Source: Larix kaempferi
Taxonomy: Eukaryota > Streptophyta > Pinopsida > Pinales > Pinaceae
NCBI GenBank assembly: GCA_027924585.1
Contig: BSBM01000125.1
Span: 5,001 to 69,000 of the forward strand
Direction of reading: 5' to 3'
DNA length: 64,000 bases
The number at the start of each line of letters is the position of its first letter. The stretch's first letter is position 1. The notes beneath the pieces were generated by a model. It worked only from the letters and a program-made list of their open reading frames with translations. It did not search any database and was not told the origin of the DNA. The position numbers were made by a program, and so were the translations under genes. This document shows positions 34,602 to 48,051 of the stretch, piece after piece.

Positions 34602-37600
34602 TCAAAAATCAATCTTTCGCTTGTTTTTCCCCGACTTTCCTCTATTGACCATCTCCCTAGGATCGCTTTGCATCTCAGGAGTTTGCAAAATAAAAAATTT
34701 ATTTTTATCAAATAATTGCACTAATACCCTACCATTAACAAACTTAAAAAGTTAACTTATGGCCAAATTATTTATGAGAAACACTCACCAAATCCTCATG
34801 GGGTATAGATGTGAGCAGTGTGCTCATGAAAGGCCTCTCTATAGTTGTGCTCTACAAATAAAATATCATATCTCAATTAATTCAACAATTCAACATTGAT
34901 CAACATGTTTGGGTAAATTGAATAAAAAAACTTGGTCATTAATGAACATCTCACCACAACAGGAGACGCAATCAGAACCATGGATTGAACAGAGGGGCCG
35001 GGCACTTCTACCGCTAATGGCTACAATCACCAAATGGGGAAATAGTTAGACATGCATGAATAAACAATATAGTAACATGGTTAAATACTATGCATTGTGA
35101 TTGTTGAAATAGTTACTTCTGTATGACTTGTGGCTATTGTAGATGCGGCACTAACTTCAGCATCAATGAGCCTTGTTCAGTGAGGGGTAGATGGATCTCT
35201 TGTATGTCTGCTATAGAGGACATCCACACCCTTTCTAGGAGTGGAGCCTCTCTTATACACTTGTCTCTTTTGCACATTTAGACTATGAGGAGATCCAACT
35301 GATGACAGTCTCGGAAGTATAGAGGCTAGTGGCTACAATCACCAATATAGATGTAGTTAGAAATGCATTAGTAAATGAAATAGCATGTATTAACAAACTG
35401 ACAATGATGAAATACATACCGATGTACTGTATACTTCGATCAATTCTAAGAAACGGTCTTTCGTCCATTATGTCTCTATGTGCATGCTATCGGTTGTATT
35501 CCCACCAGGGGGGAGCTCACTAGATGAAATCATTTCCCTTTGATGGGGATTACAACCTATAATTTAGAAAATTGTAAATATTAGATTGTGTAGCATTAAT
35601 TAAGTAACATGTGATAACAAACTAACATGTATTAAAATAATGTCATGTTGAAATAGTTACCTCAGCGTGAGATGTTGTCGCTGAAGGTATGACAACATCT
35701 TGTAAATTGGATGGTGCTGGTGCATGTGCCTCTTGGCCCTCATGCCCTTCTTGTGGCAACTACAAGTTTTAAAATCATTAAAAATATTAGAAATCTATAT
35801 ATGTGTATAGTAAGGAAAAATCATTTACAAATGACACTAAATTGTTAACTGGATTTACTAATGTATTCAAATAATGTCATGTTGAAATAGTTACCTCATT
35901 GTGAGTTGTTGTCACTGAAAGTATGACAACATTTCTACATCGGACGGTGCTGGTGCATGAGCCTCTTAGCCCTCATGCCCTTCTTGTGGAAACTACAAGT
36001 TTTAAAATCATTAAAAATATTAGCAATCTATATATGTGTATAGTAAGGAAAAATAATTTACAAATGACACTAAATTGTTAACTGGATTTACTCATGTATT
36101 AAAATAATGTCACGTTGAAATAGTTACCTCATTGTGAGTTGTTGACATTGAAAGTATGACAACATATTCTACATCGGACAGTGCTGGTGCATGAGCCTCT
36201 TGCCCCTCATGCCATTCTTCTAGCAACTACAAGTTTTAAAAGCATTAAAAATATTAGAAATCTATATATGTGTATAGTAAGGAAAAATATTTTACAAATG
36301 ACACTAAATTGTTAACTGGATTTACTCATGTATTAAAATAATGTCATGTTGAAATAGTTACCTCATTGTGAGTTGTTGTCATTGAAAGTATGACAACATT
36401 TCTACATCGGACAGTGCTTGTGCATGAGCCTCTTGGCCCTTATGCCCTTGTTGTAGAAACTACAAGTTTTAAAATCATTAAAAATATTAGCAATCTATAT
36501 ATGTGTATAGTAAGGAAAAATAATTTACAAATGACACTAAATTGTTAACTGGATTTACTCATGTATTAAAATAATGTCATGTTGAAATAGTTACCTCATA
36601 TTGAGTTGTTTTCATTGAAAGTATGACAACATATTCTACATCAGATGGTGCTGGTGCATAAGCCTCTTGCCCCTCATGCCCTTCTTGTAGCAACTACAAG
36701 TTTTAAAATCATGAAAAATATTAGCAATCTATGTATGTGTATAGTAAGGAAAAATAATTTACAAATGACACTAAATTGTTAACTGGATTTACTCATGTAT
36801 TAAAATAATGTCATGTTGAAATAGTTACCTCATTGTGAGTTGTTGTCACTAAAAGTATGAAAACATCATCTACATCGGACGATGTTGGTGCATGAGCCTC
36901 TGGACTATGCTCTGCATCATCAGTGCAAAGGTCTTCAACCTCGTGCCCTTCTTGTAGAAACTATAAGTTTTGAAATCATTAAAAATATTAGCAATCTATA
37001 TATATGTGTATAGTAAGGAAAAATAATTTACAAATGACACTAAATTGTTAACCACCTACTTACCTGTGTAAAATATCCAGTAAAGGTATCATATGTTTGG
37101 ACAGGACCAAAGTAAGGATGGCCGCATACTGTGCATGGGTGGGGCTCTCAGTTGTGTTCATGATGTGCAGGTCTAGTGCCACTACTAGATGCTCCTCGAC
37201 CACTGGAAGGTGGTGGCTCTACTTCACCAGGAGGTGGTGGATCTACCCCACCGATAAGTGGTGGCTCTACTCCACCCATATATGGTGGCTCTGATGGCCC
37301 TTCCTGGTACGTACCTTGAAGATACATGCTATGGTGAACAAATGCATGTGCCAATAGTAGGAATGACTTCTATGTCTCTAGGACCAACTGATATGTAGAC
37401 GGCACATCTGTCCTGGGTGGATGCCTACGAGGTGGAGCTACTGGGCGATTGGGATCTATGTGCCTTGAATTGGGACGTTGCTGAGGCATCCCCATCCCAA
37501 CGCCCTGGTACTCCAAGATATCAAAATAGTTAACATGCTTCCCCATCACAAATTCTGCGTACATCTTTCTCAGAAAATATAGAGGCATTTCGTTGTTGTT

Positions 37601-37986
37601 GTGTGGTGGTGCATCAAACACCATTTACCATCGGTCTATCCAATTATCTATGAATGGTTGATATGTACACCACTGGATAGAAATGTGCCTTTTGTTTGCA
37701 TTCAGGATTTCACCCATCCGTGGATCTCTAAAGAGGGAAAATATATGTTGTTTTGAGATTTTCAATTTCTTAACTTCTTTGTAGCTAAGTCCATCCTCAT
37801 ATTGTTGCCTCTTTCTTTCTCTTAATGTGGAAATATCTTGTAGTGCACCATTAGACCTACTAAAGGTCTCTATCATTGCATCCAATTGGATGCAAGCATA
37901 AGATGCCTATCATCAACAATAGTAATTGAGGCTCAAATTTCTCTGAGCCTCTGAATTTCTGTTTGGATGTTTGAGTGTGCATCCAT
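34602..37986 (-). pseudogene. Unrecognised multi-exon gene with tandem exon repeats, unit 2 copy (decayed)
   Basis: Same exon plan as 14789-18169. First exon 37986-37064 (donor CAG/GTAAGT); repeat exons 36960-36829, 36693-36595, 36459-36362, 36226-36128, 35992-35895 and 35759-35661; then the RE-MISSSELPPGG exon, the KGVDALYSRHTRDPS exon, the PLVAEVPGPSAQSM exon, an STTIERPFMSTLLTS exon with an intact TAG acceptor, and the last exon ending KSGKNKRKIDF at 34602. It shares with unit 1 the TGA in EI-stop-ASI, the TAA in RW-stop-MVF and the one-base losses in the same two repeat exons. Its own lesions are a CGA-to-TGA change near 37149, a TAG near 37370 and a one-base loss near 37884. The first exon does not have unit 1's frameshift near 17553. 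Confidence 0.55.
35661..36960 (-). repeat. Six tandem ~234-bp exon-intron modules, unit 2
   Basis: Exon low ends at 35661, 35895, 36128, 36362, 36595 and 36829 (spacings 234, 233, 234, 233, 234). The 5'-most exon is 132 nt, the others 98 or 99 nt. Module order and the two frame-breaking 98-nt exons match unit 1, so expansion predates the 20-kb duplication. Confidence 0.8.
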
Positions 37987-39702
37987 GGTCGTCACTGCAA
38001 TTAAAAAATAAAAAAAACAAATCATTAGAAATGTATACATGTGCTATAATGACATCTCTCAAAAATTAAAAATGTACAAACTTTGTGCAAGAACGAATAC
38101 ATTACGAACATAAATATCATCTCAGGCATACATTACAAACATAAATCTCATTTCATATGACCATTGCAGGCATACATTATGGGTCCTTGAAGGGTGGAGA
38201 CCATGCAGGCATAAAGACCATGATGATGTGGCAAAGATATGTATTTTTATTGGCTAAGGATAACATGGTAATAAAAATTTGATTTGAGTAAAACAATATC
38301 TCTTTCTATCTTTTATTCCGGGTTAAACTGAGGCAGCCTATTGATGGATAGAATGAAGACATGCTGGTAGAATGATGAAAAGATGAATGATGATATGGGC
38401 AGAATGTTGTGATGTGCATATGGACGTTGTAAAGTGTATGAATGGATATATGGCAGTAGATTGATATGACATGAATAACGATGACAGAATGAAGATGTGA
38501 TCTGATTGGTGATATTTGCTGATGGACATAATGAAGTTATATTGAATAATGAGTGCTTGATGAGAATGATGAAGTGATTTGGAAACAAACAAGGGCTTCT
38601 GGTTGATGATGTATGTAATCTACAGACTTAAGAAGAGTCTGAAATATCATTTGTAAATCTATGGTTGTTGGGGTGTTGGTGCATCCCAGTAAGTTGTAGC
38701 TGACATAATTATCTTGTGGTTGGTGCCACTTTGGGTTGTAGCTCATTCTGGAGATTAAAGTCTCCAATTATAAAAAAATTTACAAAGCTTATATCTTGTA
38801 TCTTGTAATGTGTTGATGATAATGTGTCTTTCTTAATGAATGACATGTGATATAGTTTATTGATGAATATGATATTGAAGTGAATTTGTAATTAATGATA
38901 TAATATTTGAGAGAAGAAGTTGAAATTGTTAATAACTGCAAGTTCACTGATTCACCCCCCCTCCGAGTGAGCCATTGCGTCTAACATCTTGGTGGTGAAG
39001 GAGGTCAAAAAATATGTGGTAGTTCATCTTAGCAATAAAGTAAGCAGTGTGTCTGCAAAGGAGGGGAACCTAGTCCCTTGGGGTTTGGGGGATGATGTAA
39101 AATACATCATGCCATTGGGTTGGCTTCACAAGCACTGGTTGGAAATTTTTAAGGGAAAAGAATGTGTGCGAAAAAAACATAGTGTTTGTTTGAGTCAATT
39201 CTAGAAACCAAGCCTAGGTTATAGTCCATAGTTCCTCCTCCTAGCCAAATGGTGGATGGTTTTTTTTTTCCAATTTCCAATACATGTGGAAAAAATATTG
39301 GTGTTGGAATTCAATTTCCAATTTCCATTTTAGTTTTTTTTCAAATCCCTTATTGCTTGGGTGGATGTAAAATTCATTAAGGGGATTGACAATAGGAAGG
39401 AATTAACATACATTAAATAAATAAAAAAATTAATTTTTAATTTTGGAATTTCATTTACAAAGATTTTTAATTTAGGGCAACATAAAAATTTATATTTTTA
39501 ATGATGAAATGAGGCAAGGATTTGGATGCTTACCTTTCCAATCCTCCATGCAAGATGAAATATCCCTTTTTGAGCTTCGAAATCTCCCTTGTTGAGCTTC
39601 TCCAATGCGTTTTTCCAAGTCGAAATCGCTTGAGCATTCTGGTTTTGAGTGGGTAAACAGTGGTCATGGTCTGCAGACCGCTTATTTTTTTGGTTATATT
39701 AA
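37987..39702. other. Spacer, duplicate of 18170-19885
   Basis: No recognised gene. Contains the 71-residue plus-strand frame at 38989-39204 that is broken in unit 1; it has no recognisable domain and both copies sit in the same spacer, so I do not call it as a gene. Confidence 0.4.
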
Positions 39703-39776
39703 CCAAAATGCGTGCACGTTATATTGATATGTAACGTGTGCGCATTATGTATCACAATAACGCACGCGCGTTTTGG
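39703..39776. repeat. CpG-rich imperfect palindrome, unit 2 copy
   Basis: Duplicate of 19886-19957. CpG positions differ by transition in many places (for example AACGCATGCGC versus AATGCGTGCACG), which weakens the pairing. Confidence 0.75.
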
Positions 39777-40149
39777 AATCCTATCTTATATGTTAATTGA
39801 CATGGCAGGTCGGAGTACTCCCATGTCTAGCTCTAAACAATGTGCATGTGTTTTTAATTTACAAAATTCTAGTGCGTTTTGAGAATGCACGATTGCACCT
39901 AAAGGGTCCCTCAACTTCGTGCAAGGGCCCACAACTCCAATCTGAAACAGTTTTGGGTAGAGGTTGCGGGAATGCGTTGTGGATGAATGTGCAAGTAGGT
40001 GTTGCAAATATGCTACAATGGAATTGTAGTGAAATATCAAACATGGATCTTTGTGCATTAGTACAAAATGGGTGATAAGTGGCAAAAAATGACTAAAAAT
40101 GGGTGATAAATGACTAAATTTGGCCATGTGAGCACTACTCATAAATTAG

Positions 40150-40440
40150 CAATCACTTAGCACCCAACCAAATTAGTCATTTATCACTTGGTCATAAATT
40201 GTTTGAATTGCTTCATGCACTGGTCATATATTTAGTCATTAATTGTCTCTATTTGGTCATTAATCGTCGCTATTTGTTCATTTATTTAGTCATTAATTAT
40301 CCATGTTTGGTAGTACATTTAGTCATTGATTGATATTAACTAGTCATTTATTTAGTCATTGATTGTTGTTAATTGGTTATTTATTTAGTCATTGATTGAA
40401 CTATTAAATGGTCATTTAATTAGTCATTGATTTATGAAGA
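40150..40440. repeat. TAGTCATT minisatellite, unit 2 copy
   Basis: Same irregular units as 20340-20625 with a few base changes. Confidence 0.7.
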
Positions 40441-40448
40441 TATGGCAC

Positions 40449-40511
40449 GGAGGAATCAAACCACCAACCTCCTACTTATAAGGCAAGTTCTCTTTCATTG
40501 AGCTAGAACCC
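40449..40511 (-). pseudogene. tRNA-like relic, unit 2 copy
   Basis: Duplicate of 20631-20694. The B-box-like segment reads GGTTTGATTCC and the D-arm is further altered, so it is unlikely to be transcribed as a tRNA. Confidence 0.45.
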
Positions 40512-41778
40512 TTAAATAGAATAAAAAGTCACACCGAAAATATATCACAAACTATTACAAATATTAACACACTACAATTCCAACTGTAGCATAAAACATA
40601 TCACAAACTATTAAAAACCTTAACACATTATTACAAAGGGTATCTATATGATATATAAGTGTGGTATCTAGAAGTCAATGATTTTGATCTTTCATTTTGT
40701 CACACTTTAGAAACTTGGTCGATTTGGCTTTGAAAACATTGCATGCTTGCCGAATTTAAAATCAAATTCTACCTAGGTGTTGTCAAGGATAAAATTTCCA
40801 GGTGCTTGAGAGCCAAGTGTCAAACAAGTGCTATCCCATGTGATTACTTGACAAAGTTTTTCCTTTTGGAAATTGGTGTAGGTGAGAGAAATATTCTCCT
40901 CCACATACAATAGTGGAATAAGTTTTAATTAACTATTTGTAGACCTTCTTTAACTTTAATCAAATTCAACTAAGTTTATCGACACTCACACTCTGGGACT
41001 AAATTTAGCCAACGGTCTTAATTTAAGTTTTATAACCAAATGTAATGTATGTATAAGTGTTGATTCTATCAATCCAACGATCGAGAATCATGATCATTCA
41101 TGAAGTATGTGTATGCATGAACCCTATGCAGCTAATTGATAGTAACCATTGATAAATATCAACAACAAATCCAAGCATTGACCAAACTACATATACCAAT
41201 TTAATCAATATCGTCTCACTTACCATATAATGACTGGAATTTGATTATGAATAGAGAAGTTGGAGGTAGTTGAGTTTTGTTCTCCTTCGCAACCTTGATA
41301 AATCAACAAAACAAATAAAAGATATTAAATGATGAACTTGAAAGTTTGTAAATCTTATATGAATCAATCTATAAATTAATCTAAATTTGATAGGAATTGG
41401 ATTTTTTTTATTATCCTCATAAGTTAAATTTAATCAGATTGTAATTTTTCATTATTAAGTTAGGTATGCCCTCATTTACTTTCATTAAAGTTTCTATCTA
41501 CTAAAAGATAAAACCAAACTTTTTTATTCACAATTTTACATGCTCAAATAGTTTAGTATTGTGAATTGCAATGATCAAATTGTAATTTTTCATTATTCAA
41601 TGTAATTCAATGCTAAATAAAGTAGGTTAGGTATGCCCATTACCTACTTTCATTACCTTTTTACCTACCCAAAAATAAAACCAAACATTTATATCCATAA
41701 TTTTATATGTTCATCTCGCTAAGTGTAAATGGTAAATAGAATATCTTATATTAAGTTCCTACTAATTGACTAATTTAC
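40512..41778. other. Spacer, duplicate of 20695-22020
   Basis: No gene seen. One member of the unit 1 local doubling near 21740-21900 is missing here. Confidence 0.4.
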
Positions 41779-41910
41779 TAGCAAGCCATACTAATATTAA
41801 TAATATGGCTTATATACGTTGATCAGCGTATATCAACCACATTTAAGCCATATTGATATACACCGATCGACGTATATAAGCTATATTATTAATATTAATA
41901 TGGTTTGCTA
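41779..41910. repeat. 132-bp inverted repeat, unit 2 copy
   Basis: Duplicate of 22021-22152. The central left-arm palindrome is changed (GTTGATCAGCG) while the right arm now reads CCGATCGACG; both arms remain broadly complementary. Confidence 0.7.
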
Positions 41911-41939
41911 GTTAACGGTCGACCCACAAAGAATATTTC

Positions 41940-43010
41940 GTGACTTTTAATATTAATATTATGGTTGTCAAAATATTAATAATAATAAGTATTACTATTT
42001 TAAAATTAAAATTAAAATTATTTGTATAAATATTTTTTTATAATTGTAATTAATAAAAAATAAATAATTTATAGAACTAATTAATTATTTAATAACAAAT
42101 ATTATTTTAAATATTTTATAAAAATTAATTAGTTTATAATTAGGTTTAATAAATTATAAATAATTTAGAGTAATAATTAAATATTTTGTAATAATAATTA
42201 TTTAATTATAATAATAATGACATCTATTATTATTCTTATAAAATAAGGAATATCAAAATATATAATAATAATAATAATAATAAATATTACTATATACACA
42301 TATATTATTCTTGTAAATAATACATGGTAATGTGACATATGTTTTAATAATATAATAAAAATAATAATCTATTTTATTATTATTATTATTACTATTACTA
42401 TTATTATTGTTATTAAAAATATTATTATTATTAAAGTTGTCAATTCTTATTATAAATTATTTTCATTTATTATTATTATAATTATTTTTCTTATTTTCAT
42501 TTACAATTATTTTAATTAATAAATAATAAATATATATATAATTTTTATTATTAGTATTTTAATTAATTTCCTATTTTTAATTATAATTATTATAAATATA
42601 TTTTTTATCATTATAAAATATTTACAAAATATAATAAAATAATAAATAAGAAAATGAGAATATGATTATTATTATTTTATTTATTTTATAACAACAACAA
42701 TAATTATTATTATTATTATTATAAAATAACAAATCTTTAAATATTTAATAATAATAAAAATAATTATAAATAAAAATACATAATTATAATAATTATAAAT
42801 GAAAATGAGAAATTAAAATAATAATAAATAATATGTATTAATTAATTATTAATTAAAATAATTGTAAATGAAAATAAGAAAATATAATTATAACAATAAT
42901 AAATGAAAATAATTTATAATGAGGATTGACAACTTTAATAATACTAATATATTTTTTAATAATAATGTTATTAATAAGAATAATAATAACAATAATAATA
43001 TGTCACATTG
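41940..43010. repeat. TAA/ATT-rich low-complexity block, unit 2
   Basis: Duplicate of 22153-23270 with many microsatellite-type length differences. Confidence 0.85.
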
Positions 43011-43084
43011 CAACATTCTGAAGCAGACTTGTAAAAATGTTATATTCTAGTACTAGTGGAAGGAGTAGTAGTATCCTTAACCAT

Positions 43085-46000
43085 GGTGAAACATAGTAGA
43101 ATGCCACACGACAGGTTTTGTGATAATGGGACATGACAAGTTTTGTTGACTTTTGGTTTACTATGGTAAGCTATGATTCAACATCGTTTACTATGGTCCA
43201 CCCTGGTTGACCATGTTAGACCATGGTTGACCATGGTGAAACATAATCCATATTATTAATTAAATATAATCCATATTATATTATTAATATGTTATTAATA
43301 TGGCTTCCTAGTTTATGGGTTGCTAGCAAGCCATAGTATCCTTTACCATGGTGAAACATAATATGGTGTATTATTATTATTATTGTTCAACTAATTCAAT
43401 TAAGCCATAGTCAACTAATTCAACTAATTAAAACCTTAAAAATTAGTTGACTTTAATTGACTTTGGTTCACTTTGGTTGACGATGGTTAACCATAGTTTA
43501 CCATGGCTGACTTTTGTTGAACACAACTGACCATGGGTGAATTTAGTTGACCATGGTTGACTTTGGTGACTATAGCTTGGTGAACTTGGTCAACCAAAGT
43601 CAACCATGGTTGACTTTGGTTGAATTTTGATTGCCCATGGTTGACTTTGGTTTACCATTGTTGACTTTGGCTCACCATGGTTGGGTTTGGTTGACTTTCA
43701 TTTACCATGGTTAGCTATGGTTGGTTATGGTTGACCATGGGTGACTTTGGTGATATTGGTTTACCATAATTGATTTTGGTTCAATATGGCTGACTTTTTA
43801 ACCATGGTTGACTTTTGGATTGCTTTAGTTGGCCAAAGTCAACTATGGTTGAACATGGTTGACTTTGGTTTACTATGGTTGACTTTGGTTGAACATGATT
43901 GACTTTGGTTGACTATGGTTGGCTTTGGTTTACCATGGTTGGGTATGGTTCATTATGATTGACCATAGTTGACTTTGTTTGATAATGGCTGACTATGGTT
44001 AACTTTAGTTAACTATGCTTGAGTTTTGGTTAACGAAGATAGGCTTTTGGTTAACCAAAGTCAACCATGGTTGACTCAGGTTTACCATGGGTTGACTTTG
44101 GCTGACTTTTGGCTGGTCATGGTTGATCGTCTTTGAATTTGGTTGATTGTGGTAGACTTCGGTTGACCATGGTTGACTTTGGTTTACCATGGTTGAATTT
44201 TGGTTGACTTTGTTGATTTCAATTAACTATGGTTGAGCATGGTTGACTATGGTTGTATGTGGTTGTCCATGGTTGATTATGGTTAACCATGGTTGATATT
44301 GATTGACAATTGTTGACTTTGGTTTACCATGGTTGACTTTGGTTGACCATGGTTGACTTTTGGTTGTGCATCATTGACTTCGGTTTACCATGGTTGACTT
44401 TTATTGAATTTGGATTATTTTTGTTTATTGCGGTTGACTTTGGTTGACGATGACTCACTATGGTTAACCATGGTTGACTATGGTCGATTATGGTTGAATA
44501 TGGCTAACCACGATTCATTATGGATGACTTTGTTTTTCCATAAATAACTATTGATTAACCTTATTTAAATTTGGAGAATCATTGACTCTAGTTAACCATG
44601 ATTGACTATGGTTAACTTCAGTTGATTATGGTTTAATTTGGTTTACTATGGTTTAATTTGTTTAACTATGGTTGAATTAATTTGACTATGGTTGACTTTG
44701 GTGGATTAATTAACTTCCTAGTTAGACATGGTTGGCTTTGGTTTAACATGGTTTCCTTTAGTTGACCATGATTGACTTTGGTTGACCATGGTTATGACTA
44801 TGGTTGACTTCAGTTCACTATGGTTTAATTTGGTTGACTACTGTTTAATTTGGCTAACTATGGTTGAATTTAATTGAATATGGTTGACTTTGATGGACTA
44901 ATTGACTTTCTGTTGAACTTGGTTGACTTTGGTTTTAAATGGTTGACTTTTGTTGACGATTATTGACTTTGGTTGACCATGGCTCACTATGGTTGAATTT
45001 TGTTGACCATTGTTAACTTGGACTGAACTGACCTTGGTTCACCATGGTTGATTATGGTTGACTGTGGTTGAATTTATTTGACTATGATCGACAATGGTCA
45101 AGACTAATTCTTTATGTTTGACTATGGTTGACCATGGCTGACTATGTTCCACTATGGGTGACTTTGGTTTTCCATAATTGATTTTGGTTGACAATGGTTG
45201 ACCATGGTTGACTTTGTTTAACTATGGTTAAATGTGGTTGACTAATTAACTATGGTTTCCCATGGTTGGTTATTGTTAATTATGGGTGACTTTGTTTGGC
45301 CATAATTGATTATTGGTAAAGACATTATTTAAATTTCACTATGGTTGACTAATTAACTATGCTTGACCATCGTTGACTTTATTTGCCCATAATTGAGTAT
45401 AATCTGACCTTGTTTGGCATTTAACTTTGGTTGAATTTAGTTAACTATGGTTGAATTTGGTTAACTATGGTTGGCTTTGGTTGGTTTTATTTAGCTATGG
45501 GTGAGTGGGGCTAACCATGGTTAACTATTTATGGTTAACCATGGTTGACCATGGTTGGCGATGGTTGAATTTGGTTGATTTTAATATCGTATGGTTGTCT
45601 ATGGTTGACTTGTTGGCTTGATTATGGGTGTTCGACTATGGTTAATTACGATCGAATTTGATTGACCTTTGGTTTATTTCCTTGAGCATGGTTGACATTT
45701 GCTTAGGTACCACTATTGACTTTAAAATCATATATGGGTTGATTATAATTTCACTATTGTTTGAATATTGTTGAATTTGGTTGAATATGGTTGAGTATGG
45801 TTTATTTTGTTTGACTATGGTTGACTACTGTTGACTTTGGATAACTTTTGCTTGACTCTGGTTGCTTCGGTTGACCATGTTTGACTTATGCTAAGTAGGA
45901 ATCATCATATTTGAGTATGTCTTAATATTGTGACTTTGGATGCCTTTAGTGCATCATGGTTAGCCTTAGATGACAATGGTTAACTATGTTCGATTGTTGT

Positions 46001-46215
46001 CCACTCTCGTTGACCATATCGTTCATGGTTGAGAAGGGTTCACTATGTTTGACTGTTGTTTAGTATGGTTGACCATATTGATCATGTGGTTGACTATGCT
46101 TACCAAATGTATTTCATGATAAATTTTCATGTGTATTAAATATATTGTTGAGCATGCTTGACCATGGTTCTTTACTCTTAACTTTGCTTGACTATGTATC
46201 ACCATAGTGGTAGTA
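43085..46215. repeat. TTGAC/CCATGG minisatellite, unit 2
   Basis: About 3.1 kb of the same degenerate TATGGTTGAC steps as 23380-25790, some 700 bp longer. The extra material is roughly 44200-45000, where TTTAATTTGGTTGACTA-type units are frequent. Flanking sequence on both sides aligns with unit 1. Confidence 0.9.
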
Positions 46216-46219
46216 GATG

Positions 46220-47880
46220 TTTGGCTAAATTTTATAATGTCGTTGACTTAAATAATATTGTTCACTATATTAATTAATACAACCATATTCAATGATATTG
46301 TTGACTCCATTAACATTGTTTCAACTATATTAATTAATTGAATCATATTAATGAATTAATGCAAATTAATTAACATTATTTATTAACATATAATTAATGT
46401 TATTATCAATAATAATTTTTAATATTAATGTTAATGTTAGTATTAATGTTAATATTAATGTGGACATTACTATTAATATTAATATTAATGTTAGTATGAA
46501 TATAATTAATAATGTTAATATATATATACTTAATAATGTTAATATGAATAATGTTAGTATAATTAATGTTGTTATGGTAATATGGTGTTCATAAATGTTA
46601 TGTTTGAGGATTTTTTTATAAAATTATGTTATAATTGAGGTTCAATTTAAAGTTTTTTAGTATTGATGTTAACATTAATATTAAAATTAATGTTATTATT
46701 TATATTGATGTTTTTTAACATTCATATTAATAATAATGATAATGTTATTGTTAATATTAATGTAATCAATGTTAATATGATAGTTATTAATGATATGATG
46801 TTATTATTAATGTTGTAGAGCATTAGTAATATTGATAATAATTTATTATTAATATTAATGTTAAAGTTAATATTTTTTTTAAAAAGGTGGTTCGCCATTT
46901 GTTAGAGGGCTAGTTCACTTGGGAAATGGTCACCACCTGCTATTCTAGAGGCTCAACAAGAGCAATATGTCACTTACAAGATTTGAACCTGGGTGGGGAG
47001 GGTAACAAACATTCCTCCCAGCCACCCAAGCTACAACCAATGGACTAATTAAAGTTAATATATATTAAGATTACTGTTTATATTAATTTAGTTATTCATG
47101 TTATTATTTTTAATAATAATTTCAATTTTGTTAAAATTATTAATATTAATGTTATTAATTTTATTAAGATTTTTTTTTTTTCATGTATATTTGATAGAGA
47201 CATTAAGTGAGATCTAATACAATCTATGTATAGCCACCCAAGATTGTTATTATTATGGAGGGTGTCATTAATTTATATAATGTAATATGATACATATTAA
47301 TAATGTTCATATTAATGTTAATGTTATTGATTTATTAATGTTAATCTTATCAATATTGCTCTTATTAATATAGTTAATTTTATAAATAATATTACTAATA
47401 TTAATTTTAGTTATTTATTTAACCATTAGCTTCTTAAATTTGTTCTATTTTAAATGTATTAATATCATATTATTAGGTAATTGATGAGTTAAAATAAAAT
47501 ATTTACATTAATTTTAATGAAAATTTCAAAATAAATATAGAGATCATTATAAAATATATTAAAAAAAATAAAATATCATATCATAAAATAATATAGAGAT
47601 CATTGGCTTCTTAAATTTGTTCTATTTTTTAAATGTATTATATCAATATTATTAGGTAATTGACGAGGTTAAAATAAAATATTTACATTAATTTTAATGA
47701 AAATTTCAAAATAATATAGAGACCATTATAAAATATATTAAAAAAATTATACTTATTCATAACATAGGACAATTACATTTATTTTTAATTTAAAATTGTA
47801 TATCATATGTGGAGACAATTGTAAAAAAACAATTATATTCATAGCATAGTGCAATTACATTTCTTTTTAATTTAAAATTG
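46220..47880. repeat. AT-rich ATTAATGTTAAT block, unit 2
   Basis: Duplicate of 25800-27090. A segment with TTCTTAAATTTGTTCTATTTT is locally doubled (about 47430-47560 and 47606-47740). Interrupted by the SINE at 46874-47048. Confidence 0.75.
46874..47048 (-). mobile_element. tRNA-derived SINE, present only in unit 2
   Basis: About 175 bp inserted relative to unit 1 (empty site near 26380-26400) and flanked by a 13-bp direct repeat TTAAAGTTAATAT (46861-46873 and 47049-47061). On the minus strand it has an A-box-like TAGCTTGGGTGG (47022-47033), a perfect B-box GGTTCAAATC (46980-46989), and a 3' end of CTTTTTAAAAAAA. The promoter boxes, A-rich tail and long target duplication are those of a Pol III SINE mobilised by LINE machinery. 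I do not recognise the named family. Confidence 0.9.
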
Positions 47881-48051
47881 TATATCATTTATACCGAAAC
47901 GTTTCAATCTGCCATCAGTTACAATAGATACCATAACCCATATGTCATAGGGGACGCGGAACAGCTCAGCATATGCAGCATTAAAACTTCCATTAATACA
48001 TTTTCATCGTGATTCAAACGAAGTGGAGAAAGCATCCGAGAAGTATTCTTG

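Larger units (their letters stand above)
27471..48051. repeat. ~20.6-kb direct duplication, unit 2
   Basis: Begins with TAATGCAAATACACGA, equivalent to position 7654 inside the left LTR. Homology to unit 1 ends near 48051 (AAGTATTCTTG), equivalent to about 27264. It is longer than unit 1, mainly through about 700 bp more minisatellite, a SINE and a local duplication near 47600-47750. Confidence 0.95.

Noticed and set aside
38989-39204. 71-residue frame as a small gene
   Set aside because: Broken in the duplicate copy, no motif, no supporting promoter or splice context.
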